The notes below the pieces were generated by a model, which saw only the letters and a program-made list of their open reading frames with translations, made no database searches and had not been told where the DNA came from. From contig JAEYRV010000059.1 in NCBI GenBank assembly GCA_023435305.1, forward strand, positions 1 through 64,000: DNA of 64,000 nt, read 5' to 3'. How positions within the stretch are numbered: position 1 is the first letter of the stretch; every line of letters starts with the position of its first letter. Position numbers and translations under genes: made by a program. Below are positions 14,820 through 24,374 of the stretch, in pieces. The stretch comes from Bacillota bacterium. GTDB taxonomy: Bacteria > Bacillota > Clostridia > Acetivibrionales > DTU013.

Positions 14820-17800
14820 TTATGCTTTTTTCCTGTTCAGCAGGTTATAAAGTACCTGCGCCATTTCTGCTCTTGTGGTCGTGCCTGTCGGATTAAGCTT
14901 TCCACCGCTGCCGCCGACCGTGCCGGTCTTGACCAGCAGCGCCATGGCGTCCTTCGCCCATGTATCGATCTGTCCCGCATCGGTGAAGTCAGAGATTGTC
15001 TTGCCGGAATCGCCTTCGGGCAGTTGACCGAGGACATTGAGGGCATTGTACAAAAGTGTGAACATCTCCTGACGGGTAATCTCTTTGTCAGGCGCATACA
15101 TGTTGTCGCCCACCCCTATGGATATGCCGAGCCGTTTGGCCGCCGCCAGATACCCTGTGTAGTAGGTATTGCCCGCATCAGAGAAGTTATCGGCCGGGCT
15201 CGTATCCGGCGCTATACCGTATGCTTTCATCAGCATCACAAGAAAGTCGCCGCGCTTTAAATGAGCGTTGGGGCTGAAATTGCCGCCGCCCGTGCCGTTG
15301 GTGATATCTCTGGCGGCAATGAAGGAGACTGCCCTGTAATACCATGCGCCGGATTTAACGTCGTTGAAGCTCACCGGATGGTAGACCACTGCGTAGTCGC
15401 TGAAGTGAGTGATGTCAAACGCAACGGTGCCGGTCACCGGGTCGTATTGCCCGTTCGTGACACATTGCGGGTTACCGGAGCCGTCAATATACCAGACGAC
15501 GATGCTGTCAGAGTTCTTCAGTTCATCCTTCGCAGGCGTATAGGGGATGCTCACTATCACCGGCGTGCCGGGATTGTTCCAGTCAGTCTGCTTGCCGTCT
15601 GCCAACAGACTGAGTGAAATCAGCGGCCTATCGCCTATGGCGTTTTTTACATTGTCGGACAGGCCGGACTTATCCTCCTGACCGATGGTAATTTCAGCTT
15701 TTCTGCCTTCTGCTCCGGAAATACCCGCCAGCATATCCCCCGGAAGCGTGATGCTGCCTGTATCCGTGTCAAAGGTCAGTGATCCGCCGCCGGGTGTCGT
15801 CAGTAAGGCGGCGGGGACACCGAGCGAATAGCTGCCAATGCTTGGAACGGATGGCATTATGACGGTCACGTTTCCTCCGCCGGAGATGATACTGCCCTGC
15901 TGAACGCCCATATTGACGGCTGCGCTGCCTGTATCAGCATTAACGGTAACCGGCAGGGTGTCATCTGCTCTATTGTCAGTTCTGACGATCGCTATGTAGG
16001 TCGGCTTGGACGGAGTGCTGCTCGAAACGCCGCCAGAGCTGTCGGAGGACCGCATCTGTACAGTGACAGAAACCGTTGCGGTCGTGGAGGCCGTATCGTT
16101 GAAAACCACGGTGATCTCGGTTGTCCCGACGGCGAGTCCGGTGACGATGACTGAACCCGGCGCAATGATCAGGGTCTGGCTGACGGAGGCTATGCTGCTG
16201 TTTCCCACAGTAATGGAGGCATCTGTGGCTGCTGCGCTTCCCTGTCCGAAAGCGATAATGAGGCTTGCCGTACCGCCATTGTCAATAGTCAGAGCACCAG
16301 GCGAAACGGAGGGGATAATAGGCTCGACGCAGGTGGTAAAGCTGTGGGTGTCGTTGGCTGCCATCGTAATGCCCGCTGTGTCCGTGAAATCTTCAATATC
16401 AACGGTATATTCCGTGCTGTAGGAAAGATTTGAATATGGAACGGTGTAAACGGTATCGCCTGCAGACCAGCTTCCACCGGACAGAGCGGAGCCATAGGTT
16501 GTCCCGCCGTCATCGGAGAGATAAACTGCACCGGACGTTACGGTATCCATGGCCCTGCTGAACGTAATGACAATATTGCCGTTTATGGAAACATCTGTGC
16601 CATCCGGCGTAACAGCAGACACAGTGGGAAGGGCGGAATCCTCCCAAACCGCATACACTGTTGTCGTGGCGGTGAAAGTATACGAACCGCCGGCGGCAAC
16701 CTTCGTGCCTGTGGCGGCATCGCCGATGGCCCACTCCTTGAACTGCTTGCCATCGGGGGCGATGAAACCGTTATTTGGAAGCGTGAATGCTATACCCTGT
16801 ATTGCTGTGTTATTTTCCATCGTGCCGCTGCCGCCGTTGGTGTTATAACTGATGGTGTAGATATCCGGAACAATTTCCAGTGTGCCGTTCGCGGTATGGT
16901 CCGCAGTAGTTGTGATATCTCCTGCATACCTCGCTGTGGAGGTTTGCGCATCGGTCGTTCTTGTGCTCTCCGGCAAATAGAGGTACAGCTTGCCGTCAGC
17001 GTCGGTCTGCATATCGTTTATGCCATATGCATAGTCAGGGCTTGTTGTCAGCAGTGAAACCGCTGTCTTGGCAGTCACGTCTTCTAGCGTCACCGTGGTG
17101 AGATAAACGTTCGTCCCGCTGCCGTTTGTAAGCGTCCCGCTGTCTGTGCCATTGTTGCCATACCCGATGCTTTCAGCATTATGGGTGCTTATCGCTTTAA
17201 CGCTGCCGCCTGTGATGGTGACCGTACCGCCCGCGCGACCATTGCCGCCGCCTCCTATACCAGCGCCGGGGTCCATACTGCCATACGTACCACCGGATGC
17301 CGTGACCGTACCGCCCGTGATGGTGACCGTGCCGCCCACGTCTTGGTAGCCGCCGCCGATGCCCGCGCCTAAATTTCCGGACGCCGTGACCATGCCGCCG
17401 GAAATGGTGACTGTACCACCAACGCCGGAATTGCCGCCGCCGATGCCCGCGCCGACATGATGGGCCGACGCCGTAACCGTGCCGCCGGAGATGATGACCG
17501 TGCCGCCCGCGCCGTAACAGCCGCCGCCGATGGCCGCGCCCAAGTCGAAATTCTCAGCCGTAACCGTGCCGCCGCTGATTATAACCGTACCGCCAGCGCC
17601 GTTACAGCCGCCGCCGATGGCCGCACCGCCATAGCCGGACGTCGAGACCGTGCCCCCCATGATGGTGATCGTGCCGCCCGAACCCCAGTCGCCGCCGCCG
17701 ATGCCCGCACCCATTCTGCCGGGTGCCGTGAGTGTACCAGAGCCGTTGATGGTTAGCTCCGCACCGTTCGGAACCTGCAGTCCGGCGCAGTTATTTCCGC

Positions 17801-18200
17801 TTTTAAGGTAATTTGATGTCCCGTCTGCAAGTGTCAGAGTGACCGTCGCGCCCGTCATGTTGAAGGCACAGGCAGCATCGGATACTTCCGACACGTCGAT
17901 GCTCACACCGGAAAGCGTGATGTTCGCCGTCACGCCGGAGCTCACGATGACGGTATTGCTTGTCGTTGTACCGATAATGGTGATATTCTGCGAGGCCGGA
18001 ATGTTATCAAGCGTCTGTGAAGCTCCATATGTCACCTTCAGCGTGCCGCCGTTTGTGCCTGCGCCGACGGTTATGCTGCCTTCAGATACATCGAAGATGT
18101 GATTGCCGGGATCGCTCGCCGCCCGTGCCGTTACAGGCGGAAGTATGGCAACCGTCATCACCGCCGCCAACAGTATGGGCAGGATTTTTCTTGTTTTCAT
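14820..18200 (-). CDS. Large SLH-anchored surface protein with beta-helix and Ig-like domains
   Basis: 1126 residues, exported (signal peptide ending ARA near residue 27). Order: a carbohydrate-binding/beta-helix region with about seven glycine-rich repeats of roughly 30 residues (GGTVTISGGTVTAS...GAGIGGG, residues 160-350); an InlB-type B repeat (about 445-515, YNTNGGSGTMENNT); an SbsA-type Ig-like domain (about 520-620); a bacterial Ig-like domain (625-710); a linker; and three C-terminal SLH motifs (SFNDVKSGAWYYRAV, NFSDAGNTYYTGYL, DFTDAGQIDTWAKDA). SLH domains bind pyruvylated secondary wall polymer. Function is probably adhesion or carbohydrate binding at the cell surface. It starts 21 bases after the DUF2442 gene, so the two may be co-transcribed. 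Confidence 0.88.
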   Translation of the reverse strand: MKTRKILPILLAAVMTVAILPPVTARAASDPGNHIFDVSEGSITVGAGTNGGTLKVTYGASQTLDNIPASQNITIIGTTTSNTVIVSSGVTANITLSGVSIDVSEVSDAACAFNMTGATVTLTLADGTSNYLKSGNNCAGLQVPNGAELTINGSGTLTAPGRMGAGIGGGDWGSGGTITIMGGTVSTSGYGGAAIGGGCNGAGGTVIISGGTVTAENFDLGAAIGGGCYGAGGTVIISGGTVTASAHHVGAGIGGGNSGVGGTVTISGGMVTASGNLGAGIGGGYQDVGGTVTITGGTVTASGGTYGSMDPGAGIGGGGNGRAGGTVTITGGSVKAISTHNAESIGYGNNGTDSGTLTNGSGTNVYLTTVTLEDVTAKTAVSLLTTSPDYAYGINDMQTDADGKLYLYLPESTRTTDAQTSTARYAGDITTTADHTANGTLEIVPDIYTISYNTNGGSGTMENNTAIQGIAFTLPNNGFIAPDGKQFKEWAIGDAATGTKVAAGGSYTFTATTTVYAVWEDSALPTVSAVTPDGTDVSINGNIVITFSRAMDTVTSGAVYLSDDGGTTYGSALSGGSWSAGDTVYTVPYSNLSYSTEYTVDIEDFTDTAGITMAANDTHSFTTCVEPIIPSVSPGALTIDNGGTASLIIAFGQGSAAATDASITVGNSSIASVSQTLIIAPGSVIVTGLAVGTTEITVVFNDTASTTATVSVTVQMRSSDSSGGVSSSTPSKPTYIAIVRTDNRADDTLPVTVNADTGSAAVNMGVQQGSIISGGGNVTVIMPSVPSIGSYSLGVPAALLTTPGGGSLTFDTDTGSITLPGDMLAGISGAEGRKAEITIGQEDKSGLSDNVKNAIGDRPLISLSLLADGKQTDWNNPGTPVIVSIPYTPAKDELKNSDSIVVWYIDGSGNPQCVTNGQYDPVTGTVAFDITHFSDYAVVYHPVSFNDVKSGAWYYRAVSFIAARDITNGTGGGNFSPNAHLKRGDFLVMLMKAYGIAPDTSPADNFSDAGNTYYTGYLAAAKRLGISIGVGDNMYAPDKEITRQEMFTLLYNALNVLGQLPEGDSGKTISDFTDAGQIDTWAKDAMALLVKTGTVGGSGGKLNPTGTTTRAEMAQVLYNLLNRKKA
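17200..17720 (-). repeat. In-gene glycine-rich repeat tract
   Basis: GC-rich tandem of about 66-99 bp units inside the SLH gene, encoding the GGTVTISGG / GAGIGGG repeats. The variation between units suggests old duplications kept by selection. Confidence 0.7.
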
Positions 18201-18221
18201 CTTTCCACATCCTTTTCTTTA

Positions 18222-18479
18222 TTATCCGCGTATAGTAAACAGCATGTTGTCCACTGTCAGACGCAGGGGTATGATGCTCTTCTCGTCCGGCACCGGCTCG
18301 GGCCAGAGAATGGCCTTTTCCTCCAATGTGATGTCTTTGAAGCGGTTTAAGTCTTTCAGACTGCTGAAAGGTATCGTATTTATGATATCGCGCATATTAA
18401 AGATGATCTTGTTGCCGTACTCGAATTCTACCAGCAGGGTGTAGTCATCATTGGGAGTGACCTTGAGTATTTTACTCAT
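18222..18479 (-). CDS. DUF2442 domain protein
   Basis: An 85-residue protein starting MSKILKVTPNDDYTLLVEFEYGN, with FNMRDIINTIPFSSLKD and the terminal RLTVDNMLFTIRG, the usual DUF2442 shape of a small beta-rich protein. The ATG at 18479 has AAGGAGG before it; the upstream in-frame ATG at 18560 has none. The family is often paired with DUF4160 proteins in possible toxin-antitoxin modules, but no DUF4160 gene is present here. Its place just ahead of the SLH gene is unexplained. Confidence 0.8.
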   Translation of the reverse strand: MSKILKVTPNDDYTLLVEFEYGNKIIFNMRDIINTIPFSSLKDLNRFKDITLEEKAILWPEPVPDEKSIIPLRLTVDNMLFTIRG

Positions 18480-18570
18480 CAAGTAAGCCTCCTTCCGATT
18501 TGGAGGACGTTTTGGACATTCGCCGCTCCTTGCCATCCATGGCGCCGCAGCATACTTCATATCCGTGGGA

Positions 18571-18616
18571 ATAAAAAATCCCCCATACTTAAGAAGTATA
18601 GAGGATGATTTTTTAT
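18571..18616 (-). terminator. Terminator after the LuxR gene
   Basis: Imperfect stem AAAAAATC..CCATACTT / AAGTATAG..GATTTTTT between the LuxR stop (18657) and the DUF2442 gene. On the minus strand it ends in T6, so it should stop LuxR transcription. Confidence 0.65.
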
Positions 18617-18656
18617 TCCTGTATCTACCGAACGGTATATTTTTATGTCGAAAAAA

Positions 18657-21128
18657 TTATAAAAGCTTCAGCGTTTGCGCCTTTTTTATGGCCGCAGTCC
18701 TGCCGCTGACCTCCAGTTTCAGGTAGATATTGTGCAGATGGGTCTGCACGGTGCCTGCGGTAACATAAAGCTTCCTGGCGATCTCGTCCCTCTTGAAGCC
18801 CTCGGACGCCAGGGTAAGTATTTCAAGCTCCCTTGCCGACAGGGAAGCTGTGCACTGTGTGGAGCGCTTCAGGCCTTCCGCATACTGCCTGCAGGCGGAA
18901 AGCACTTCCTTCAGGTATGTGTCCCGCGAATCGGTATCGGCAATGTGTCTGACCATGTCCATGACAGCGGGGGCATACTCGGCGAAGGGCAGGATTATAT
19001 GGTCCTCCCGCGCCATACCGAATGCTTCGCCGAGGGCGGCGCAGCCCGCCTCCATACCGTAAAGGGAATATTTCGCCGCCGCTCTGAAAATCTGATTGTG
19101 CAGAAAGCCGAGCTGGTTGTGGAATATGTCGAAATACCGGGCAAATTCATCAGTGAGTATTTCGAGCTTGATGTAATTCTTTGAAAGCAAAAGCGCCTTG
19201 CCGTAGACGATATAGTTAAGGCCCAGGCCCTGGTAAAAAAAGTGTGCGGGGGACATATCCCCGGTTTGCAGCCACAGGGGGATACTGTCGAGCCGGGCGA
19301 GGCAGCCGTAAACATATCCTTCCACGAGTTCAAGCCCGGTGTTATAGTAGAGGTTGTTTGCCAGCGTCACATCCTGCCTCAGCTGCCGCAGAAGCTCCAA
19401 TGCTTCACCGGTCTTCCCCTGATAGAGATACAGTCTGATCAAAGCATGATAGGCGCAAATAACAAGACCGATTTGTTCCCTGGTCTGTGCTTTGTAAATG
19501 GCTTTGAAGGCGTTTAGCTCCGCCGTCTGCCAATCGCCGGTTTCCAGCGCGCATTCGGCCCGAACCACATAGTCGCAGCCGGTACCGCAGCCGTCGGCCA
19601 GCTCGGCAATAATCGGAAAATCCGATGCCATGAGCTCAGTAATCTCTTTGAGGCTGCCCGGCTCCCTGTAATAGGTATAGAGAAGATGGGGAGAACCCAG
19701 GGTGAACTCGGCCTCCCGCTTTTGCAGAAAGGAAATATCCCCGTTAAGCAGATGCCGTGCTTCTTTCATACAAGCTGCTATTTCTTTTGCGTCATTGAAT
19801 ACGGCAAAGATCCGGGTAAGATAAGCTTCAGCGAGAATGCGGTCTCTGCCGTGCGGGATGTGGCCTTCCGCCTGTTCGCACGCCTCTTGCAGCTCGTTCA
19901 AGCGTATCGCGCCGTCATGAAAAGCTTCGGGATCGCCGTTTGTCAAAATGATGGCGATATATTGCAAATAGGCAAGAGGATATCTGAAAAGAGTCTCGCG
20001 GGGCAATGCAGCAAACAGGTCCAGAACACCGTTAAAAGCGGCTGAATCGCTGGTAATGGTATTCTCATTGTCCAATAGCGCGAGAATGCGCTCAGTCTCA
20101 CCCGCGCGGCAGAGATATTCGTATGCGGTTCTATATTCCCTTCGCGAAAGGTGCCATTCGCCAAGCCGCCGATAGAGCGCGGCGCGCTCTTCTTTATCCT
20201 TCTGTCTGCCCCGAAGGAAATCCAGCAGCACGTTATGGATTTTATAGACTCCTGCTGCCTCTTCAAAGGCAACGAATGCGTTTTTGAGGCGCAGCATTTT
20301 AAGGGTTTCCTCTGTTTTTTCTTCCTGCGTTACAAACGCGGCCTGTTCTGCCGTGAAGACGTCCATAATGGAAAGATTCAGCAAAAATTTTTGGATGCGC
20401 CCGTCGTATGCTTTATAGAGCACCTTCTCAACCAAATCGTTGATAGTGCCGTTTCGGTCCACTGGGATGCCCCGTTCCATGCCGAGCATGATAAGATAAA
20501 TCAATGAAATCCAGCCGCCCGTGTAATCTCCGATTTTTCCTATCTCATTCTCACCTGCTGTAAAGCCCTCCAGGGAGCAATATTCCCGAATCTCGCTGTC
20601 AGTAAAACGCAGCGTATTTTGAGACACAACATTGCACAGTCCTTTTGGAGAAAGCTCGGTGATGTCAAGATTTGTGGTATCGCGTGTCAAAATGACAATG
20701 TGAAAATCGTCCGGCATTTCCATCACAAAACGCCTGAACAGCGCAGTCACCCGCATACTCCCGGCAAGGTGGAAATCGTCGATGACGAGCGTGGTATGAG
20801 GCTTGTAAACCATCTCATTTATGATGGAAATAGCCATTGCCGTCTGTGGTGTGTCGGCAGGAACGCCTAGACTTTTGAGTCTGCTCTCCGACGCCTCGTC
20901 AAATCTGCCGATTTCGGCTGCAAGCCTTTCCCAAAAACCACGCGACGTGTCGTCTTCGGATAAAAAGGAGGTCCATATGACAGGCACGTCTTTTAAAGCA
21001 AGGAATTCGCGTACGGCCGTGGTTTTTCCGTAACCCATCGGAGCCTCCACGATGGTCAGCGGATAATCGAAGATGCTTTCCAAAGCGCGGTTGACACGCT
21101 CGCGCTTGAGTGCTTTGAGCTTTTTCAC
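18657..21128 (-). CDS. MalT-like LuxR-family ATP-dependent regulator
   Basis: 823-residue STAND-type activator. Walker A lies at residues 29-37 (APMGYGKTT), Walker B-like LVIDDFHLAG near 115-124, and a long helical TPR-like middle binds the inducer in MalT relatives. The C-terminal LuxR helix-turn-helix is complete (LSARELEILTLASEGFKRDEIA, then YVTAGTVQTHLHNIYLKL). The start is a GTG at 21128 after AAGGAGG. It has no sugar gene next to it; the co-oriented DUF2442 and SLH genes downstream are the obvious candidates for regulation. Confidence 0.92.
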   Translation of the reverse strand: MKKLKALKRERVNRALESIFDYPLTIVEAPMGYGKTTAVREFLALKDVPVIWTSFLSEDDTSRGFWERLAAEIGRFDEASESRLKSLGVPADTPQTAMAISIINEMVYKPHTTLVIDDFHLAGSMRVTALFRRFVMEMPDDFHIVILTRDTTNLDITELSPKGLCNVVSQNTLRFTDSEIREYCSLEGFTAGENEIGKIGDYTGGWISLIYLIMLGMERGIPVDRNGTINDLVEKVLYKAYDGRIQKFLLNLSIMDVFTAEQAAFVTQEEKTEETLKMLRLKNAFVAFEEAAGVYKIHNVLLDFLRGRQKDKEERAALYRRLGEWHLSRREYRTAYEYLCRAGETERILALLDNENTITSDSAAFNGVLDLFAALPRETLFRYPLAYLQYIAIILTNGDPEAFHDGAIRLNELQEACEQAEGHIPHGRDRILAEAYLTRIFAVFNDAKEIAACMKEARHLLNGDISFLQKREAEFTLGSPHLLYTYYREPGSLKEITELMASDFPIIAELADGCGTGCDYVVRAECALETGDWQTAELNAFKAIYKAQTREQIGLVICAYHALIRLYLYQGKTGEALELLRQLRQDVTLANNLYYNTGLELVEGYVYGCLARLDSIPLWLQTGDMSPAHFFYQGLGLNYIVYGKALLLSKNYIKLEILTDEFARYFDIFHNQLGFLHNQIFRAAAKYSLYGMEAGCAALGEAFGMAREDHIILPFAEYAPAVMDMVRHIADTDSRDTYLKEVLSACRQYAEGLKRSTQCTASLSARELEILTLASEGFKRDEIARKLYVTAGTVQTHLHNIYLKLEVSGRTAAIKKAQTLKLL

Positions 21129-21255
21129 CGGTGTTCCTCCTTTTTGTGGGACTGGGTCTGTGCGTATCGCCTGAAGTGTAAAAGTACTTTATGTCGTCAT
21201 TATACAACAATTTTTTACAATCTACAAGAATCGAGACGAGCCCGAGAAACAGAAG

Positions 21256-21398
21256 CAATTTTTGAAGAAGTGACGGCTATTCGCTGAAGGGAGGCGGACT
21301 CCTGAGGTTTTGACTGGAGCAGGGAGTTTAATTTCTCTCTTGCTGAGTATTGCAGAAAAATGGGTGTTCCCGAGGATCAGATCGATTGGCCTGAATAA
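21256..21398 (+). pseudogene. Unidentified gene remnant with two in-frame stops
   Basis: One frame reads ETEAIFEEVTAIR, TGA, READS, TGA, GFDWSREFNFSLAEYCRKM then GVPEDQIDWPE and TAA at 21396. Codon use and amino acid content look protein-like across both stops. No start codon or ribosome site was found and I do not recognise the family. The rest of 21129-21525 shows only the leader of the next gene. Confidence 0.4.
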
Positions 21399-21525
21399 CC
21401 GGCGGCGGCCAGGCTCTGAAGGGGACTAAATATTACAGTTTTATTACGATTGAAAATCACCTCAGAAAATTCTCCCTTGGCAGCGAATGTATATTACAAC
21501 AAACCACCAAAGGGGGATATTTTTT

Positions 21526-23247
21526 ATGAGGAACATAACAAGAAGGCTGATATCGCTGTTTATATGCCTGGTATTATTAGTTTCGATGTCGGCTCCTGTA
21601 TTTGCAAAGGAGCCCAATAGTCTTCTGAATTCGAAAGGCTTCAAGGATGTAAAGCCGGGACACTGGGCATATGAAGATATCATGTGGATGCTCGAAAAAA
21701 AGATAATCGACGGTAAAGGCAAGGATAAATTTGAACCTAATGCTACAGTCACAAGAGCAGAGTTTGCAAAGATGATGGTAAATACTCTGCAGCTCAAACA
21801 GTACAAACCTGAGACTCCATCATTCGTGGATGTAAAGAAGAATGCATGGGAATATCCTTTCGTTGAAACTGCAAAAGTATATCTGACAGGCTTCAGAACA
21901 ACAAGCGGTGATTATTTCAAGCCCTCACTGGCGGCGGTAAGAGAAGATATGGCAGTTGCTCTGGTAAAGGCGCTGGGATATCAGAACGAGCCAGTGAATG
22001 AGAACAGTCTTAATACATTTGCTGATGCTGCTCAGATTTCTCCAAATCTTAGAAAGTATGTTGCATTGGCTGTAGAGCATGGACTGATCCAGGGATATTT
22101 AAAGGATGGAAAGATGGTCTTTGATGCACAGGGCAATCTTACCCGTGCACAGTCGGCCACGCTTCTTCGCAAGGCATTTGTTAAAAACGAAGAAAAGATC
22201 ACATACGATGAGGACAAAGTCACATATGACAACAATTCTACATATATCAGACCTGTTGTATCTATCTCGATGGAAAACAATGTACCGGTACTGAGATGGA
22301 ACAAAATAACCTCTGATAAGTTCAAGGAATACAGAGTTGTTATTTCAAAGGGTGACAATACTCCTGAATATCCGGCCAATGGTTATCTTTACACTATAAC
22401 TGACAGGGAGAGGACATATGCGCTCATAAACAATGCTGATAAGTATAACGGCGGAGATTTTGGAAACTACCTGACCAGGAACGAAGACTATTTTATAAGT
22501 GTCACAGCTGTATATACCGACAAGAATGTAGCAGGCAACACAGTCAAATTCAAATATAATGGCGCTGAGAATCCTGAATTGAATGTGATGCCCATAGTAA
22601 CTGCAGCCGAAGAAAACGGCAAGCTGGTTCTCAGATGGAACAAGATCGACTCATCGGAATTTGTCGCATATAGAGTAGTTGCTTCGAAAAACGATGATAC
22701 TCCATCATATCCGGATAACGGTTACCTTTATTCTATCACTGACCGCAATAAAAACTATGCTGTGATCGATAACCTGACTGCCTATACTAACGGTGATTTC
22801 AATGGTTACTTTGTAAAAGGCGGACAGTATTATTTCAGCATAACAGCAGAGTACAAGGATAAAAAAATCGCGGGTAATGTCATCAGGGTCCAGTACAATG
22901 GAGAAGACAGCGCAGCAATGTTCCCGGCTCCACAGGTGAGCGCCGTTTATGAAAATGAAAAGCTGGCGGTAAAGTGGAATAAAATCAATTCAGCATTGCT
23001 GACGGAATACCGTGTGGTAATATCAGAGAAGAATCAGACTCCTGCATACCCTTCAAACGGATATTATGAGACCGCTTATGATGCCAATACGACATCTGTT
23101 GTGATCGATACGGAAAAGACTTATTCAAATGGAGATTTCACGAAGCTGACATACGGAACTGAATATTATATCAGCGTCACAGCAGTATACGGTGACAAAT
23201 ATGTTCCTGGAAATGTAGTAAAGATGCTTTATCTGATAAATGATTAA
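21526..23247 (+). CDS. SLH-domain surface protein with three Fn3-like repeats
   Basis: 573 residues with a signal peptide (residues 1-27, ending VFA). Three SLH motifs follow at about 35-210 (FKDVKPGHWAYEDI, FVDVKKNAWEYPFV, and TFADAAQISPNLRKYV). The rest is three repeats of about 105 residues, each with LRWNKI...YRVV near the start and NGDF...YYISVTAVY near the end; this is an Fn3-like sandwich. It is likely anchored to pyruvylated cell wall polymer and non-enzymatic. ATG at 21526 with AAAGGGGG ahead; the upstream ATG at 21487 has no site. Confidence 0.88.
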   Translation: MRNITRRLISLFICLVLLVSMSAPVFAKEPNSLLNSKGFKDVKPGHWAYEDIMWMLEKKIIDGKGKDKFEPNATVTRAEFAKMMVNTLQLKQYKPETPSFVDVKKNAWEYPFVETAKVYLTGFRTTSGDYFKPSLAAVREDMAVALVKALGYQNEPVNENSLNTFADAAQISPNLRKYVALAVEHGLIQGYLKDGKMVFDAQGNLTRAQSATLLRKAFVKNEEKITYDEDKVTYDNNSTYIRPVVSISMENNVPVLRWNKITSDKFKEYRVVISKGDNTPEYPANGYLYTITDRERTYALINNADKYNGGDFGNYLTRNEDYFISVTAVYTDKNVAGNTVKFKYNGAENPELNVMPIVTAAEENGKLVLRWNKIDSSEFVAYRVVASKNDDTPSYPDNGYLYSITDRNKNYAVIDNLTAYTNGDFNGYFVKGGQYYFSITAEYKDKKIAGNVIRVQYNGEDSAAMFPAPQVSAVYENEKLAVKWNKINSALLTEYRVVISEKNQTPAYPSNGYYETAYDANTTSVVIDTEKTYSNGDFTKLTYGTEYYISVTAVYGDKYVPGNVVKMLYLIND

Positions 23248-23279
23248 GCCTGTATAAAGAGATATATAGAGATCTGAAG

Positions 23280-23306
23280 AGGCGCTCCTGTGGGGCGTCT
23301 TTTTTT
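23280..23306 (+). terminator. Terminator of the SLH gene
   Basis: Nine-pair stem with two G-T pairs (23280-23288 with 23292-23300), 3-base loop and T7. Confidence 0.85.
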
Positions 23307-23404
23307 GCAATTTTGCTCTGGTGATTATCTGTGGTTTATATGGTATGATTATTTTATATGGACACTCCAATGAACGGAGTGATGCGATCAGAGGGGGCAT
23401 AACA

Positions 23405-24313
23405 GTGAATATAGATATAATAGGAGTACCTGTGGATCTTGGTTCTAACCGCAGAGGTGTCGATATGGGTCCAAGTGCTATCAGATATACCGGTTTGATC
23501 CAGGCGATAAGAAAGCTTGATATAAATTGTCGTGATCTTGGAAATATTCAGATCCCGGTTCCGGACAGCAAAAGCTTTGAGCAGGCGACGCCCAGGACTC
23601 CGAGGTTCATTAATGAAATAACTCAAATGAATGAGACCCTGTATAAATTGGTCGGGAAAAGTCTGTCAGAGGGTAATATGCCGCTGGTCATCGGAGGCGA
23701 CCACAGCATTGCCACCGGTTCTCTGCTGGGCGCTCAGAGCTGTCTTAAGAATATTGGAGTCATCTGGATGGATGCCCATGGGGATTTTAATACGGAGCAT
23801 ACGACCATGTCAGGAAATCTGCACGGCATGTCACTGGCTGCCGCTACAGGTACCGGCATGTGTGAGATGGCAAGGTTCAAGGCCGATGATGTGGATTTTG
23901 TGAACCCTGAGAAGGTTGTCATAGTAGGAGCGAGGGATCTTGATCCGGAAGAGGCGGAGCTGCTGAAAAAGTCGAAGGTAACTGTGTTCACAATGGAAGA
24001 CATCGATATGTACGGCCTCAGAAGCATTATGCAAAAGGCGATAGAAATTGTTGAGGACGGAACTGAGGGGTTTCATCTGAGCTTTGATCTGGATGTTGTG
24101 ACACCATCTGACGCTCCCGGGGTGGGTACTCCTGTAAATGGCGGAATCACTTACAGAGAAGCACATCTCGCTGCCGAAATGCTTTCTAAAAGGCCCAAGC
24201 TTAGGTCTATAGAGCTGGTCGAGCTGAACCCGATACTGGACAATGCCAATATAACAGGAGAACTGGCCGTTTCTCTGCTCTGCTCAGTACTTGGCAAAAG
24301 GATACTAAGATAG
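23405..24313 (+). CDS. Arginase
   Basis: Hydrolyses L-arginine to ornithine and urea with a dimanganese centre. All metal ligands are visible: H100 in GGDHSIATG, D123, H125 and D127 in DAHGDFNT, and D228, D230 in FDLDVVTPSD. Length (302) and SNRRGVDMGPSAIRYTGL are typical of true arginases rather than agmatinases. I chose the GTG at 23405 because AGAGGGGG lies just before it; the longer ATG version at 23321 lacks a site. It precedes the PurF-like gene in the same direction by 139 bases that hold a promoter. Confidence 0.93.
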   Translation: MNIDIIGVPVDLGSNRRGVDMGPSAIRYTGLIQAIRKLDINCRDLGNIQIPVPDSKSFEQATPRTPRFINEITQMNETLYKLVGKSLSEGNMPLVIGGDHSIATGSLLGAQSCLKNIGVIWMDAHGDFNTEHTTMSGNLHGMSLAAATGTGMCEMARFKADDVDFVNPEKVVIVGARDLDPEEAELLKKSKVTVFTMEDIDMYGLRSIMQKAIEIVEDGTEGFHLSFDLDVVTPSDAPGVGTPVNGGITYREAHLAAEMLSKRPKLRSIELVELNPILDNANITGELAVSLLCSVLGKRILR

Positions 24314-24321
24314 TCGCATAT

Positions 24322-24367
24322 TTGCATCCCGATTGTACTTATTGCATAAATATAAATTATTTTGCAT
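24322..24367. promoter_or_regulatory. Three TTGCAT repeats at exact 20-bp spacing
   Basis: TTGCAT occurs at 24322, 24342 and 24362; the last two extend to TTGCATAAAT. They lie between the arginase stop and the -35 box at 24375. Two-turn phasing just upstream of a promoter is typical of an activator binding cooperatively on one face of the DNA. Confidence 0.55.
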
Positions 24368-24374
24368 AAATGTA

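Noticed and set aside
15261..17756. Several plus-strand frames opposite the large SLH gene
   Set aside because: They mirror the GC-rich repeat codons of the real minus-strand gene and have low-complexity Pro/Ala/Arg content and no starts with ribosome sites.
21285..21305. Selenocysteine recoding of the two TGA codons
   Set aside because: There is no start codon, no insertion-type hairpin and two TGAs only 18 bases apart; decay is simpler.
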